From Phaeoceros laevis (Eukaryota; Anthocerotophyta; Anthocerotopsida; Notothyladales), in NCBI GenBank assembly GCA_049999765.1, contig JBNGIQ010009519.1, forward strand, positions 357,587 to 405,662: a DNA stretch of 48,076 nucleotides. Direction: 5' to 3'. The notes below the pieces were generated by a model. The model was given only the letters and a program-made list of their open reading frames with translations, did not search any database and was not told the DNA's origin. Positions 1-11,380 of this stretch are shown here, piece after piece. Every line of letters starts with the position of its first letter. Position 1 is the first letter of the stretch. A program made the position numbers and the translations under genes.

Positions 1-190
1 CTCTATGTGAAACACAATCCATCTATACCACACATCCCACCCTCTTGATAACAATCTCATCTTTATATATCAACTCATAACTTGCCGTGGCGAAACCACC
101 TCTCATCATATCCAGCTCTATGTGAAACACAATCCATCTATACCACACATCCCACCCTCTTGGTACACAACCTCATCTCTATCACAGCTT
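1..190. repeat. Tandem repeat, period about 115 bp, two copies
   Basis: A block of about 47 bp starting at base 1 recurs almost identically at 116-162, giving a 115-bp period, and similarity fades by about 190. The first copy begins at the window edge, so the array may continue to the left. The sequence is AT-rich with no coding potential and is probably a satellite or minisatellite. Confidence 0.75.
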
Positions 191-603
191 ATTGTCTTCA
201 CCCACAAGCACACAATAAAGTTTAGTCTTCATCTTCTCATATCATAAAACAAATCCCATAGTAGAGAAATAATATGACTTAAAAAAGAAAAATATGATAA
301 AATAAAATGTATTATAAATATAAAAAACATATTTTAGACCTGCAATGTGTTGGATCTTAAAACTCTTGACCATGCACTGCGTTAAGTCGGGTTCTCTGCA
401 ATTATATGTTAATGGCAATGGTTGGTAACTTTGACGTAGCAGCCATTTTGTCGTAGGCTGTGTGAATAGGACCAATGAAGTGGTTTGAGCTATGAGAATC
501 CGCATAAGATAGAGGATATAATAGTTATGACTGCTACGGCCCGGTATGACCTCTTCGGCCGGCTCTGGGAAAGATTAGGTAGTGGCTGATATCCGCCACA
601 GAG

Positions 604-703
604 NNNNNNNNNNNNNNNNNNNNNNNNNNNNNNNNNNNNNNNNNNNNNNNNNNNNNNNNNNNNNNNNNNNNNNNNNNNNNNNNNNNNNNNNNNNNNNNNN
701 NNN
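604..703. other. Assembly gap (100 N)
   Basis: A run of 100 N. Reading frames crossing it are artefacts. Confidence 0.99.
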
Positions 704-1923
704 AGCTGTATGGGCAGAGCTCTCGGAAACAAATGAAAAACTCCAGTTGGGTTCAAGACCTACTTTTGTAATGGGTTCGGGCTATATGCATCGAACTCAA
801 CGGATAACTTAGGGTCCGTTTGGGCTAGTTAGTTCTGTAGGATTAAGGTCAAATAGAGAGTTAATCCTTTTTGGCCCGGCTGTCCACGCGATGGCTCTAT
901 TCGATTTATTTTGATCACAAGTTTCACACACTAGCTCGTTATGGGGAAAAGATATAGATTCAAGTAGACAATGTCAAGTGTTATATGCCTATACCAAAAT
1001 TTCTGGCAATTTTTTTTTTACCATTCTATCTTTAAAATAAAAATAAATAAATAAAATGTCCGTCATTACTTGCCGTGTTCCGTTTCTCTATGGGGACGCC
1101 CTTGGAACACCGGTGTGGACCGGCTGTGCACCCAACCAGCCTGGTAAATCACAAGTCACCAGGGCCAGGTCTCTCACATGCATTCACGACTGTGTACCTA
1201 ATTGCCAGGCCACCGCCACTGGATACCTGTATTGATGTTGGTAGCAGGTGGTCGTTGTAGGGACGGTGACCTAAAATGGACCTTATTTTTGAGGTGTTGA
1301 AAGTAGCCGGGCGAAAAAGGTATAAGCATAGAGGGGATTAGAGCATCACAAATATACAATATAAATATTATTTATTTATTTATTTACTTATTTACCATAA
1401 TTCTAAGAAGACTATCATAGACCAGATTCATGAGACCAGGGTTTGGTAGACCCTTTAATTTCTTTCTAAGCATGCGGTTTGGAACTTGGATTGCACTAGT
1501 TAAATTATGCATTTTAATAGATTTTTATAAGAATCATGAACTTTCAGTTTAGCATCAGAAATATTAATTAACTAACACCGAACCAATATTGGGCTTACTG
1601 AATCCATTCTGCCAAGTTCTCAGCACTTGGTTTTGGGTTAAAAAATGCTATAATAAATTAAGGACAATAAGAAAGCAGAATATTTCAAATGAATATTATA
1701 GCTAAATATGATATTCGGCTATTTGCAATGTAATGAATGTATTACTTTTGTGAATATTTGAGTGCCAAGTGTGGTGAATTTCAACATCAATTGCAGAAAA
1801 AAGTGTTCCTTGTGTACGTAACTTAAGTTTAATATTTACTAAGAAAACTAGCGTAATAATTTTGTGTCGCACAATTTGTTAATATAGACCCCTTGCAATA
1901 AACAAAATCGTGATATGGAATCC

Positions 1924-2023
1924 NNNNNNNNNNNNNNNNNNNNNNNNNNNNNNNNNNNNNNNNNNNNNNNNNNNNNNNNNNNNNNNNNNNNNNNNNNNNN
2001 NNNNNNNNNNNNNNNNNNNNNNN
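1924..2023. other. Assembly gap (100 N)
   Basis: A second run of 100 N in the AT-rich left end; the true length is unknown. Confidence 0.99.
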
Positions 2024-3192
2024 ACCCTTAATTACTTGCTTTTTAAAAATTGAATTGAATGTCTTTAAGCCAAAGTTTTATCTTTGTTTTTTTTTAGGCG
2101 AAGGGTATTTTGATTGTTTTATATTGTTATCATCACCTGTCTAGAAGGAGAAGCAAGGTGAAGTGTAGCATTTGCTGTCATATCATAATATGCTAGTGTA
2201 CGATGGTTTTCTAACTCTCTACCGGCAAAAACAAGACATAATTCCTCATGAGTGCTTAGGAATACATTACAACACAAATTTTTTTTTTATATCATATACT
2301 CGATGTGCTAGTTTCACACTCATGGCCATGACATCTCCAGAGATGGTCCGCACAAATATTTGCATTGTGAATGATAATGTGTCACAATTGAAAATATTTT
2401 CTAGCTATCCACAATTCATTTGAACATTATGGAATTAAGGATTCCCTCATCAGCTATTTGAGACCCATTTTTGAAGTTTCAAGTCCTTATTTGAGACTAT
2501 CATATGAAACATTTAGAGACGATAGGAGATAGTATAAAATAAACAGGCACACATGAGAGGGTTTTCACTACAATGTTTGGATTATGAGATGTTTGATCAA
2601 GAGAAATTACTTGGCATTCAGTAATATTCAGTACACTACTTACTTATCAGCAATTCTTTTGGCATTTTGCATTTACAATTAAGGAATCATGGCTTCTTAA
2701 ACTAACAAATATCTAGCTTAGATAGTTTTGCTGCCAATCTGTAAGAAAAACTTAGGTTAAAACTTAAAATCCGTTAAGATTTTATTGTACCTCAAACCAA
2801 ATATTCAAGATTAAATCGAAGATGGTAGGTTTCGGTACACCAGGTTAAGAACGTCCCACTTTGACCGAGAACTACCCTTAGGAACCGAAGGAAGTATTAG
2901 CCGGTGGGCTTACTCCACATCTCGGAGGCTGGAAACCCTAGTTTTGGTTAGAGCAGACGAATAAGAACGAGGAGTGAAGGAAATGCTACAGAACCTTCGT
3001 CGAGCCGCTTGAGTCTCCAATTCGTCGGTCGCTGGCAAGCGATGGCTCCATGGCCTCGCCTGCAAACCTCGTTGCCAGCGTCACGCACGGCTAAGTGCAG
3101 GGCGACAGGTGCCGAGAGTCTGGCATGTGGACATCTCGGCTGCACCCGACGCCACGCCCAGTGAGAGCGTTGGCCGCGGGGGTTTCCTGCTG

Positions 3193-4982
3193 ATGGCCGC
3201 GTCGGACAACGGCGAAGGTGCGCTGGAGCGCGGTGCCAGGAGCGGCAGCATGGGCGAGCAGGCCCCCCCGGACTCCTGGGAGATGGCGGATCTGGTTGAC
3301 AACATGCAAGCCGTGGCCCTTCCCGATGACCAAGTGGAGGAAAACGGCCCGGAGGGTCCTGGCACTGCAATTGAGGCGGCTGGTGCTAGTAGCGACGAAG
3401 ATGGTAGGGCCTCTGGTATCACCGTCGCCGCTCCACGAAATATGGAGCAGGTGGATAGCTTCCTACGGGAGGCGCTTCAGAATCCTTGCGACCGCCTCAC
3501 TAGTAAGTGACTTCGTCTTGCCGCACGGGATGCTGGTCTTGTTTGAGATCAGCAACGTGTATTCTTACCCATGGTTTTTCTGGCAGTCCTGCGACTTGAG
3601 CAGGAAGTGGAGAGGTTTATCCGCAACCCCAAATTGCTGCAGCTTGAATTTCAGCCCATGCCGTCCTCGTACCTGCGGTTGGCTGCGCACCGCGTTGCAC
3701 AGCACTACTTTTTGCAGTCTATAGTGGTGGACACTGGGTCTGTAGAGGGCACCAGAATTATTGCGCGTAAAACCGCAGACAGCAGGTATCCCGCAGTCCG
3801 TCTGGCAGACATTCCTGTGGATGCTCCGCAGGAGGAGAAGCTCGTGACTCAACCGATGCCAAAGATGGCCATAAAGCAAAGGCCGCAAAAAGGAGGACAT
3901 GCCAATGGCGACGGCACCGGAGGTGGTGGGCACGGGGGAAGGTTGAACCCCTCGAAGTCCGTTGAAGAGCGGAAAGAAGAGTACAACAAGGCTCGTGCTC
4001 GGATATTTTGTGGTGAGAATGGAGGGAGAAGTTACGAGGACGAGGTATTGGTTCTTGAATCATTGCAAGTGCGGGAGCCTGCAGTAATCGTTGACCTGGG
4101 GAGGATTGAGGAGAAAAACTATGTTGAAGATCCACGAGAAAGCGCTGCCAGGAGCATGCTTGAGAGCTCTGCAGTGGCGCCCAAAAGCAACGGTAACGGT
4201 AGGGTCGAGAAGGATAACATCAGCAGAGCAAAGTTCAGCAATAATAATCGGGTTGCAATATTTCGAGATCGTGAGAAGGATCGGAGAGATCCGGACTATG
4301 ACAGAAATTTTGACAGGTGCACTTGGTCGAGATTCTTTTAGGGTTTAGGTTTTGATTTGGATTTCCGGTACTTGCGTTTTACTATCTGTCTTGCTCACTC
4401 GTCCTTACTCTGTGTCGTGTACTCTTGTTTCGGCCATTCAGGTACTCTCAGCGCTTTGATCCTGGCTTTGGTATGAATGTTGGACCCTATGGGGTACAGG
4501 CTATGTATGCACCTTTGAGTAATTATAATACAGAGTTTCCTCAGTTAGGAGGTATTCAGAGGCCTCAGATGGTCATGGAGCCTCCACTACCACCTCCCTT
4601 ACCGCAGCATATGCGGGGTCCTTGGAGTGGACCCGTTGGGTCTTTGGGTTACAGACCTGGAGAGGCACCCATGGGACCTTACAATCCCGGGCACATTGCA
4701 CATTCTTCAATGATGTACATGCACGGTCCACAGTATGGCTATCCAGGCCCTAATATGGGCTATATGCATCCGTCACACGATCACTTCCAGCAGACTCTTA
4801 CTCAGGTAAGGAGCTTGCCCACATCCAACATGTGCTTGCTCCACTAGTTTGAGCCCGCTCTTGCCCAAGAGCACAGCAGCGTCATTTGATGTTTTCTGAG
4901 TCCTTTGTTGCTGTCTGTTTGTATGAACCAGCCACATCCACAGCAACCTGATGCAGGTTTCAACCAGGCCCGATGTCGATGA
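3193..4982 (+). CDS. R3H-SUZ domain RNA-binding protein
   Basis: Four exons: 3193-3502, 3587-4316, 4442-4805 and 4932-4982, joined by GT-AG introns of 84-126 bp; 484 aa. Exon 1 encodes an acidic N-terminus. The join to exon 2 gives the start of the R3H domain (LRLEQEVERF), and exon 2 carries the hallmark run SYLRLAAHRVAQHYFL. A SUZ-type motif (VEERKEEYNKARARIF) follows. The C-terminal half is rich in Pro, Gly, Met and Tyr and ends in PDAGFNQARCR, like plant R3H-SUZ proteins. The R3H fold binds single-stranded nucleic acid and SUZ binds RNA, so a cytoplasmic mRNA-binding role is likely (family knowledge). The ATG at 3193 was chosen because the frame upstream has only a GTG at 3109 and no ATG. 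Confidence 0.88.
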
Positions 4983-6473
4983 GGACAGGGCCCGGCCTGC
5001 TCCTGCCGGATTGCACCAGATCAGAGATATGAATTTGTAAATTTGTAGGTCTGGTGCACTATTTTTGAAGAAGCTTATTGGTATTTTGTGTTTCAAAAAG
5101 CTGGCAGGAAATAGCAGGCAAACACTGAGGGGCTATAGGGTGGAAGTGTGAGTGTTCGTGGCAAAATACTGTACTTGTGTTGCCAATATGGGTACACCTC
5201 AGCAGGTGGAAGCTATCCTTATCATGTCTGCTAAGCTCCCATCCAGGGTGACCAAGGCTCACTCGTTTTAAGGCCCTCAGTGTTAGGTTTTGGTAGGATG
5301 TCTGCATCTGGAAGGCAGACTAGCTGTTTGGATTGTTGGTTCAGATCATTGCTGGGTATCTCAGAGCAATGATTTTGGAACTGGGTGGATGTGAAGAGCA
5401 CCTGCAAGAATCGTGAAGTCTTGTGGGTGTGGGTCTCAGCCTCAACTATGGCTGCAAATCTGACATCATTATGAGACTCAGCGGTAAGTGCATATATACA
5501 GTATCGTGTGCTTGTTCTGGGTGTGGTATTGTACACTTTGCTCATGTTCTGGCACGGGTGTGACCTGTTGGTTGCAGATCTGGGATCATTTACAGGTGAG
5601 GATGCTGTAGGCGTGACATAACTGTATAGGGTACCCGGAGCAGCCTTCGGGGGTTCTGGATCTGCTGAGTCAGATGTGGATTGGTCGCACCGTTGTCTTG
5701 TTTGAAGACCTTCGATCCTTTCCTGATAGCAGAATATGCAAGTAGGTGTTGGGAGTCAATTTTCTTTTCTTGCACACGAGCAAGTAAAGTTGCCCTCTGC
5801 AATTGACCCAGCAGTTAGTTACCGCTTGGGCATCATCCAGGTTGAAGTCTCTCAAAAACAGGAAGTGTAGGGCTTTGACATTAGTTCGGCTATTTTAAGC
5901 CGTGTATTGTACTACAGGCTTGGATGTCTAGCTCAGCGACTATGTAAATCTGCCTTGTTGACTGTATGCACAACAGGCAGCTCCATGTTTTTTTGGTTAT
6001 TGCAACAGGTTGCGTTGATTGTTTTCTGCAAGACTTAAGACTGAATATGAAACTCTAAAATATGTTTCGGTTCTTTGACTGGGATGTCCATGTTTGCAAC
6101 GGCCTTCTCTTAACGTCAGGTGGTGTTAGCACTGCAGTGCAAAAACAGAGGACGTAGGTTTCCATGCTACCCTCAAGTAGAAGTTTCTGCATGCAGGGCT
6201 TAAATAGATGTGTGACCTAGGCTTGCAATCAAAGTAGCCTGTATCTTCCAGCCCAGGCCCACAGTCCGACATTCTCCTATATCCAAAAGTCGTGCAATGT
6301 GCACCAGCTTGTAATTTGCACACATGCAGAGGCTCAGGCTTTCTAAAGTATCTACCTACTGTATGTGATATCTATACTGTATCGTAATCCATTAGGCATG
6401 TAGTATATGCGGCTGCGGCCCATTTGCTGTATGGTTGCACTCGTGTGTCATTATTTAGTCACCTCGACTTTTA
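4983..6473. other. Long 3' flank, no gene seen
   Basis: About 1.5 kb after the R3H-SUZ stop. No frame on either strand shows family features or believable exon chains. Part is probably 3' UTR of the R3H gene. Nothing else could be supported. Confidence 0.5.
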
Positions 6474-7062
6474 GGTCATGATTAGCTAACACAACTAGCA
6501 GCTCACGTACTGATCTGATCTGACGTTCACACGCTTAGCACCCAGCGCCTTATCGAACTCATAATCAGAGCTAAACGCTAAACCATGCGGCTCTGGCAGC
6601 TGGGCCCCACAGGCTATGCTCCCTCACCGGCAACGGCTTGCCTCTCGCTTTCTCTCTCCTGCCAACGCTTATAGCGAAGCCCCATGGCATGGCACCATGG
6701 TGTGAGTACGATGACTTCCACGGTACTCACATGTTTTGTTTTAGCGTGCTTAGCGCGATGCGGAGGCGGGTGATTAGGGTTACCGGTATTAAAGTTATGT
6801 GGGTCATGCCATGATGTGGACCCTCGCGCACGGAAGGAGGGAGAGAGAGAGTGACAAGCCGTTGCCGGTGAGGGAGCAGTGGAGCACCCGGTAGCCTGTG
6901 GGGCCCAGCTGCCAGATCCGCATGGTTTAGCTCTGACTGCGAGTTCGATCGGCGCTGCGCACTTAGCAAGTGCGCCTGGTTTGTAGTGACTTTGTACCCT
7001 ACCAGCAGGACAAAATAAAGCTGCTAAAACTTTAACCGCTAATATCGTGACCGTGACTAGGG
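6474..7062. mobile_element. Foldback / MITE-like inverted-repeat element
   Basis: The left arm (about 6531-6662) reappears as reverse complement at about 6833-6975, with long near-identical stretches around the shared core CTGGCAGCTGGGCCCCACAG and small indels. Weaker inverted similarity continues outward: an 'attagc...tagcagct' pattern near 6481-6505 matches the reverse complement of about 7010-7045. The outer ends share a 'ggtcatgattagc'-like terminus. The spacer of about 170 bp has its own hairpin at 6701-6729 with 8-bp arms. No transposase is encoded. This is typical of a non-autonomous foldback DNA transposon. Exact termini and target-site duplication were not resolved. Confidence 0.75.
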
Positions 7063-7851
7063 TTGAGCACGTCGCTGCTCTCCAAGCCTCATCAAGTTGG
7101 GGACTTCTGTGACACACGACGCACCAAACCTGACAAGATTCACGTTAGAGGCTACAGGACACGTTAGTGGCTACAGGACAGGCTTGCAGGATGACTGGGC
7201 CTGAACTTGCCAATCGCTCGCCAGTTGACATTCCAACACGTAAGAAAAAGTCCTTGAGTGGAACCGCCCACCCACGTGCCGTCGACGTGTAGCTTTCTAG
7301 AAATTCACAGAACATATCACATCCCCTTAGGCGGCGTGCCCACAGCGCTGCGCCTGCCCCTGCTACCTCCTCCACAGGCAGTAGCAGCGCGGTCGGGACT
7401 CTCTGTGCAAGTGCACAGCCCGTGCCTGCTTGGACGCGGTGGGATCCTCCCTCTCATACGAAAGAGATTGGTCGTCTGTATGCTCAAAGCCTACCTGCTT
7501 TTCTCAGCTTGGTCGCTCCTGCCTGAGATGGGAGCGCTTGAATTGTGCAGATGCTTAAGGAATAATGCATTTTTGCTGGCTAGCTAGGGGATGTGGAGAA
7601 GACTGTCGGGTCCGGCATCTTCGCTGCTTGCAATGGGATCTTGAACTCTAGGCATGGAGGATGAGATGAATACGGTCTATACCGATGAGGTGGAGGAGTT
7701 GTTCCGGGAAATAGCTGGAATTGCGCACCTTGTCTTGCCTTCAAGGCCTTCTTCGTCCTGCGGGCCTGCTTGTTCACTCGCTGTATCCCGATGCACAAAG
7801 ACTCTGTGCAGGCTTGCAGTGGTGTAACAGGTTTAGCCAGATTCCAGGGCA
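7063..7851. promoter_or_regulatory. Upstream region and leader of fluoride exporter gene
   Basis: No protein gene is supported between the foldback element and the FEX start. It must hold the FEX promoter and 5' UTR. No clear TATA box was assigned. Confidence 0.4.
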
Positions 7852-10000
7852 ATGGCTTTAGAGGAAGCTTTGGACGAGGACGTTGTGGATACTGGTTTTG
7901 CCATTGGAAACTCTGGGGAGAGTGCTCGCGAAGCGAAGCAGAGATTGTCAAGCAGGTTGCATCGTTCTGGAGAGAGGCGGCTGTCTGCTGACGAAGAGGA
8001 TCTGCTCGAGGCTACGGCCGGTGACACCGGCCATGCCGAGCCTATACTTGGACTGGATGGGGGCGTCACGCCTCATCCTTTTGGAGTGGTTCACCTCCCT
8101 GAGGAGGAGGAGGATAGGTTAGAGGCCGCGGCAGGGGATGCTGTCCCTGCTGAGCGGATGCTTGGGCAGGTTGAGTACATTGCGGCTCGTGCTAGGGCAC
8201 AAGCAGCTGGTGATGATGGTGCTTCCTCACCGTCGCCATACCTGTTGCCTGGCAGCCGAGGCGTCTCGGACTGGTCTTGTGAGCCCTCGCCAGGGCCTTA
8301 CGGGAAGGCAGTTGACGACCCGCATCGTGAGATGAGCGGCGCCGGATTGAGTAGGGTCCAGCAGGAAAGAATTTTTGAACAGGCTTCTCAAGAGCTTACT
8401 TCTCAACCGGTATGCAGCCTGTCCTCTCCATCCGTGTGCTGCCCGACTTGTTCCTGTACTGCAACTAACATGGACACTTACTCCTTTTGCAGGCAAGGAA
8501 AACGAATTTGCCTCCATCTATCGAGTACATGTCAGCTCTTGCCCACCTTGCTGTGTTTGGTATGCTGGGGGTAAGTTGTGTTAGTGTACAATTGGTGAGA
8601 AAAGTATGCACCTGCTATGTAGGCTGCACGTCGCTGTTGCGGTTTGAGAAGTTTGTAGCTGGTCTTACGTCGCTCAAATGCTCCATTGATCTGAAATCGA
8701 GGGTGATATGGTCTAACACCTAGCAATAAAGGTTTGGACGGGGTTGTGCAGGTCTTGATACGATATGGATTGGAGGTTTTGTTTGGACCGCGAGTTGCAG
8801 GAGTAACAGGCGACCAAACTTTTCTTTTTACAGACCTTCCGGCAAACATGGTGAGCAGGGCTAACCTGAAAGTGGTGCTTCACATCCACTCAGACTTGGA
8901 AGTCCCAACTTCTCATCAGTTTTTCACTCTCTTTTGATTGGTTGTGACAGTTTGGATCGTTCTTTATGGGCTGGGTAGGAGTCGTCTTCAAGAAAGATCT
9001 TGCTCGTTTTTCAGAGCTTCTTGCACTGGGCTTATCTACTGGTCTTATGGGTAGCATCACAACATATGCTTCCTGGAACCAGCGGATGCTAACCATTGCA
9101 ACAAGAGGCCGTTGGGTTGAAGCAATCTGTGGGCTTGTAATTGGTATGTGAAGTTGCTTGTCTCTTTCAAGTTTCACAAAAACCTCAAAATGTGCTGGGA
9201 ACTGAGTTTTTTCCTTGTTTTTCCTCCTACAGGTATGCAGCTGTCATGGATGTCGTTGATTACTGGGATGGATTCGGCCAAGGGGTTGTTGGTTCTTATC
9301 CAATCTTTGCAGCAAAGAAGAGTCAAGACGGGGATGCCAAGGCTGCAGCGGCCTGCAGTAGACAACCTTGCCAGGCGTTGGAAGTCTTTCTGGGTTTTTG
9401 CTGCGCTAGCTGGTAGCATGTGGATTGCAGCTCTGCTCTTGTCCCTTGTCCACATCAGTCATACCATGAGAATGAGGCTGTGGCTTGCTTGTGCGGTGGC
9501 GCCTTTTGGTGTCTGGGCGAGGTGGCACCTAGCCCGGCTGAACGGACGTGGTCTGGGGCCAAAACATTGGCTGAAATGGTTGCCAGTCGGGACTCTCCTC
9601 GCTAATGTCACGGCTTCTTGGTTGGAATCAGGGTTGTCCACTGTGGTGGTTGCGGTATGTCTCCTACTTCTCACTTCCATATCATATCAATGACAGTTTT
9701 GCAAGTGCTAATGATTTTCTCCATGACGTGGGAGTTTTGACGTTTGTTGCTGGCTCAATCATCCAGGCGAACGAAGAGCATGCCACTGTACTTGTGGGTG
9801 CTCTGCAGCTCGGCCTCTTGGGATGCATGAGCACCGTCTCCACCTTCGTTGTGGAAGTGCATACGATGCACCAAGGCGACAGATTCTGGAGAGCTTACGC
9901 CTATATTTTCATCTCAATTGCATGCTCTTTCCTGCTTGGCCTTGTCACGTACTCGGTTCCTGTCTGGGCCCTGCAACTTCCGTCCTATTACAGTCATTAA
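7852..10000 (+). CDS. FEX: Fluoride export protein, two CrcB/Fluc domains
   Basis: Six exons: 7852-8409, 8493-8570, 8752-8850, 8951-9143, 9233-9654 and 9767-10000; all junctions keep frame; 527 aa. An acidic soluble N-terminus of about 190 residues is followed by a membrane region with two CrcB repeats. Repeat 1 has GVLIRYGLE, LPANMFGSFFMGW and GLSTGLMGSITTYASW, the last matching the Fluc Gx3GGxTTFS pore signature. Repeat 2 has GTLLANVTASW and GLLGCMSTVSTFV. Each repeat keeps the pore-lining Asn region. Eukaryotic FEX proteins fuse two inverted Fluc subunits in one chain and export F- across the plasma membrane. It is convergent with uL30m downstream (251 bp between stops). Confidence 0.9.
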
Positions 10001-10250
10001 TATAAACGACATCATGAGATTGTGAATTTGTGAGTAGATCGCAGTCAAGACACCGAAAACATGTGCTTGGCTGATGGTAATGGAGTAATACCCAGGGGGA
10101 CTGGAACGGGTTAGCTGCTCCAGGAGTCCTGGGTGCCAGTCTGATTACCAGGCTTACATATCTTACACCACAATTCCCTTGGGAAATTGCGAATAGTGTC
10201 CACCACTTCGGAACGGAACCCGTGCTGGAGCTGTTTCAGCACAAACCAGT

Positions 10251-10863
10251 TTATGCTTTCTTCACTTGCTTGTTCACCGGGATGTGCTGAAAGACGAGAG
10301 GCGGCCTGAGGGCTCTGTGCTCGGCTTCGGCTTTTAGCCTGGCGTTATACATCTCCATAGTCTCCACCGATAATAACCTCTTCACCTGCGAGAGAACCGT
10401 CAAGAGAACCAACCTCAGAATCGGAGAACAAACTGCATCATGGAGTGCGAATTACTGACAGTGGTGCATTGATGAGCATACCACACGGTCTGAATCCAAG
10501 ATACAGACGCATAGTCAATGCCATAGCCTTAAAGGCATTCGACCTAAAACCCCTGCCATCTAGACGACAAAAATGGATCACGCATTTTCAAGACAATCAG
10601 GAGATCACCCTGTACACCAAAATTGTGCAGGGCGGTGACGATGACAAGTCTGCAAAGCAAGAGCCGCGAAAGCAGCTGCAAACCTGGTTGATCTGGCCGC
10701 GGATGGTAGGGGTGTTGTCTCGAAACACAATCTGATGCCGCCTCCTCAACCCAAGAGCAGCCACAGTACGGCGATGCAGGGCCATCGTCCCCGGCAATCC
10801 CCGCACCAGCTGGATTGCCAGGCGCGAGCTCCACGCTACCTTCCCTGCTCCTGCTCCCGCCAT
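10251..10863 (-). CDS. Mitochondrial 50S-type ribosomal protein L30
   Basis: Two exons on the minus strand: 10863-10684 and 10385-10251, separated by a 298-bp intron; 104 aa. Exon 1 has the L30 signature LVRGLPG...HRRTVAALGLRRRHQ followed by RGQINQV. Exon 2 starts VKRLLSVETMEMYNAR and ends in a plant-specific tail (ALRPPLVFQHIPV). Length and tail match plant mitochondrial uL30 proteins, which sit in the large mitoribosomal subunit. The ATG at 10863 fits the family length; the frame stays open further upstream to an ATG at 11052, but that extension has no family support. It lies head-to-head with SEC5. Confidence 0.9.
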
Positions 10864-11380
10864 TCCCGTGACACGCCTCGAGTCGTCGACAGCTTGAAGA
10901 CTGCGGCAACACCCCGGTAAATTCGTAAACAAAAACAACACGGCCCGAGCCAACAGCTTCGGTATTAGGTCCGGCCGTGGACTCCAGCCCGACCGCTGTC
11001 CGGCTTCGTCAGAGATGCAGAATGAAGCACATGCTCCCAGCATGCATCGCATAGATCGCTGCGCCAGGGTTTGTCCGCGTTGTTCTACCGATTTTGCTGC
11101 TGCATTGGCACTCTAGGATCGGGCACCTGGCCGGCGCATTGCCGGAAGCTGGCTGTTGGCTTTCGATCAGTTTCCTGGGACGCCCTCGTTCCACCCACGG
11201 TTAGCAGGAGTTTGTGGGAATTATCGACGGTGCCAGTGCAGCCGGCGCTTTGTGATTGTTCTGGATGCAATTCTTCCGCTGTGAAGGACCCGGTTGGGGA
11301 ATGGCATGGTATGACCCGAGACGGATCGAATTTCTGCCGAGGTGAGCTGGCTGCAGTGCACGGAGTTTGAGTCTGCAGCA
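10864..11380. promoter_or_regulatory. Shared divergent promoter region uL30m / SEC5
   Basis: The start codons of the two divergent genes are 517 bp apart, so both promoters and 5' leaders lie here. It is GC-rich and no clear TATA box was seen, as is common for housekeeping gene pairs. Shared regulation is an inference from position only. Confidence 0.5.

Larger units (their letters stand above)
191..3192. other. AT-rich gene-poor stretch and R3H gene leader
   Basis: No coding region is supported here. The stretch is AT-rich with low-complexity tracts, such as TTTA-type repeats near 1369-1392 and A/T-rich runs near 1037-1056. The few open frames are short and have no recognisable composition. 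From about 2900 the DNA becomes GC-richer, which fits the promoter and 5' leader of the gene starting at 3193. Confidence 0.6.

Noticed and set aside
3109-3192. Start of the R3H-SUZ gene at 3109
   Set aside because: The codon there is GTG; the first in-frame ATG is 3193.
10597-11052. Longer N-terminal form of uL30m starting at 11052
   Set aside because: The added 63 residues have no resemblance to L30 or a clear transit peptide, and the ATG at 10863 gives the family length.
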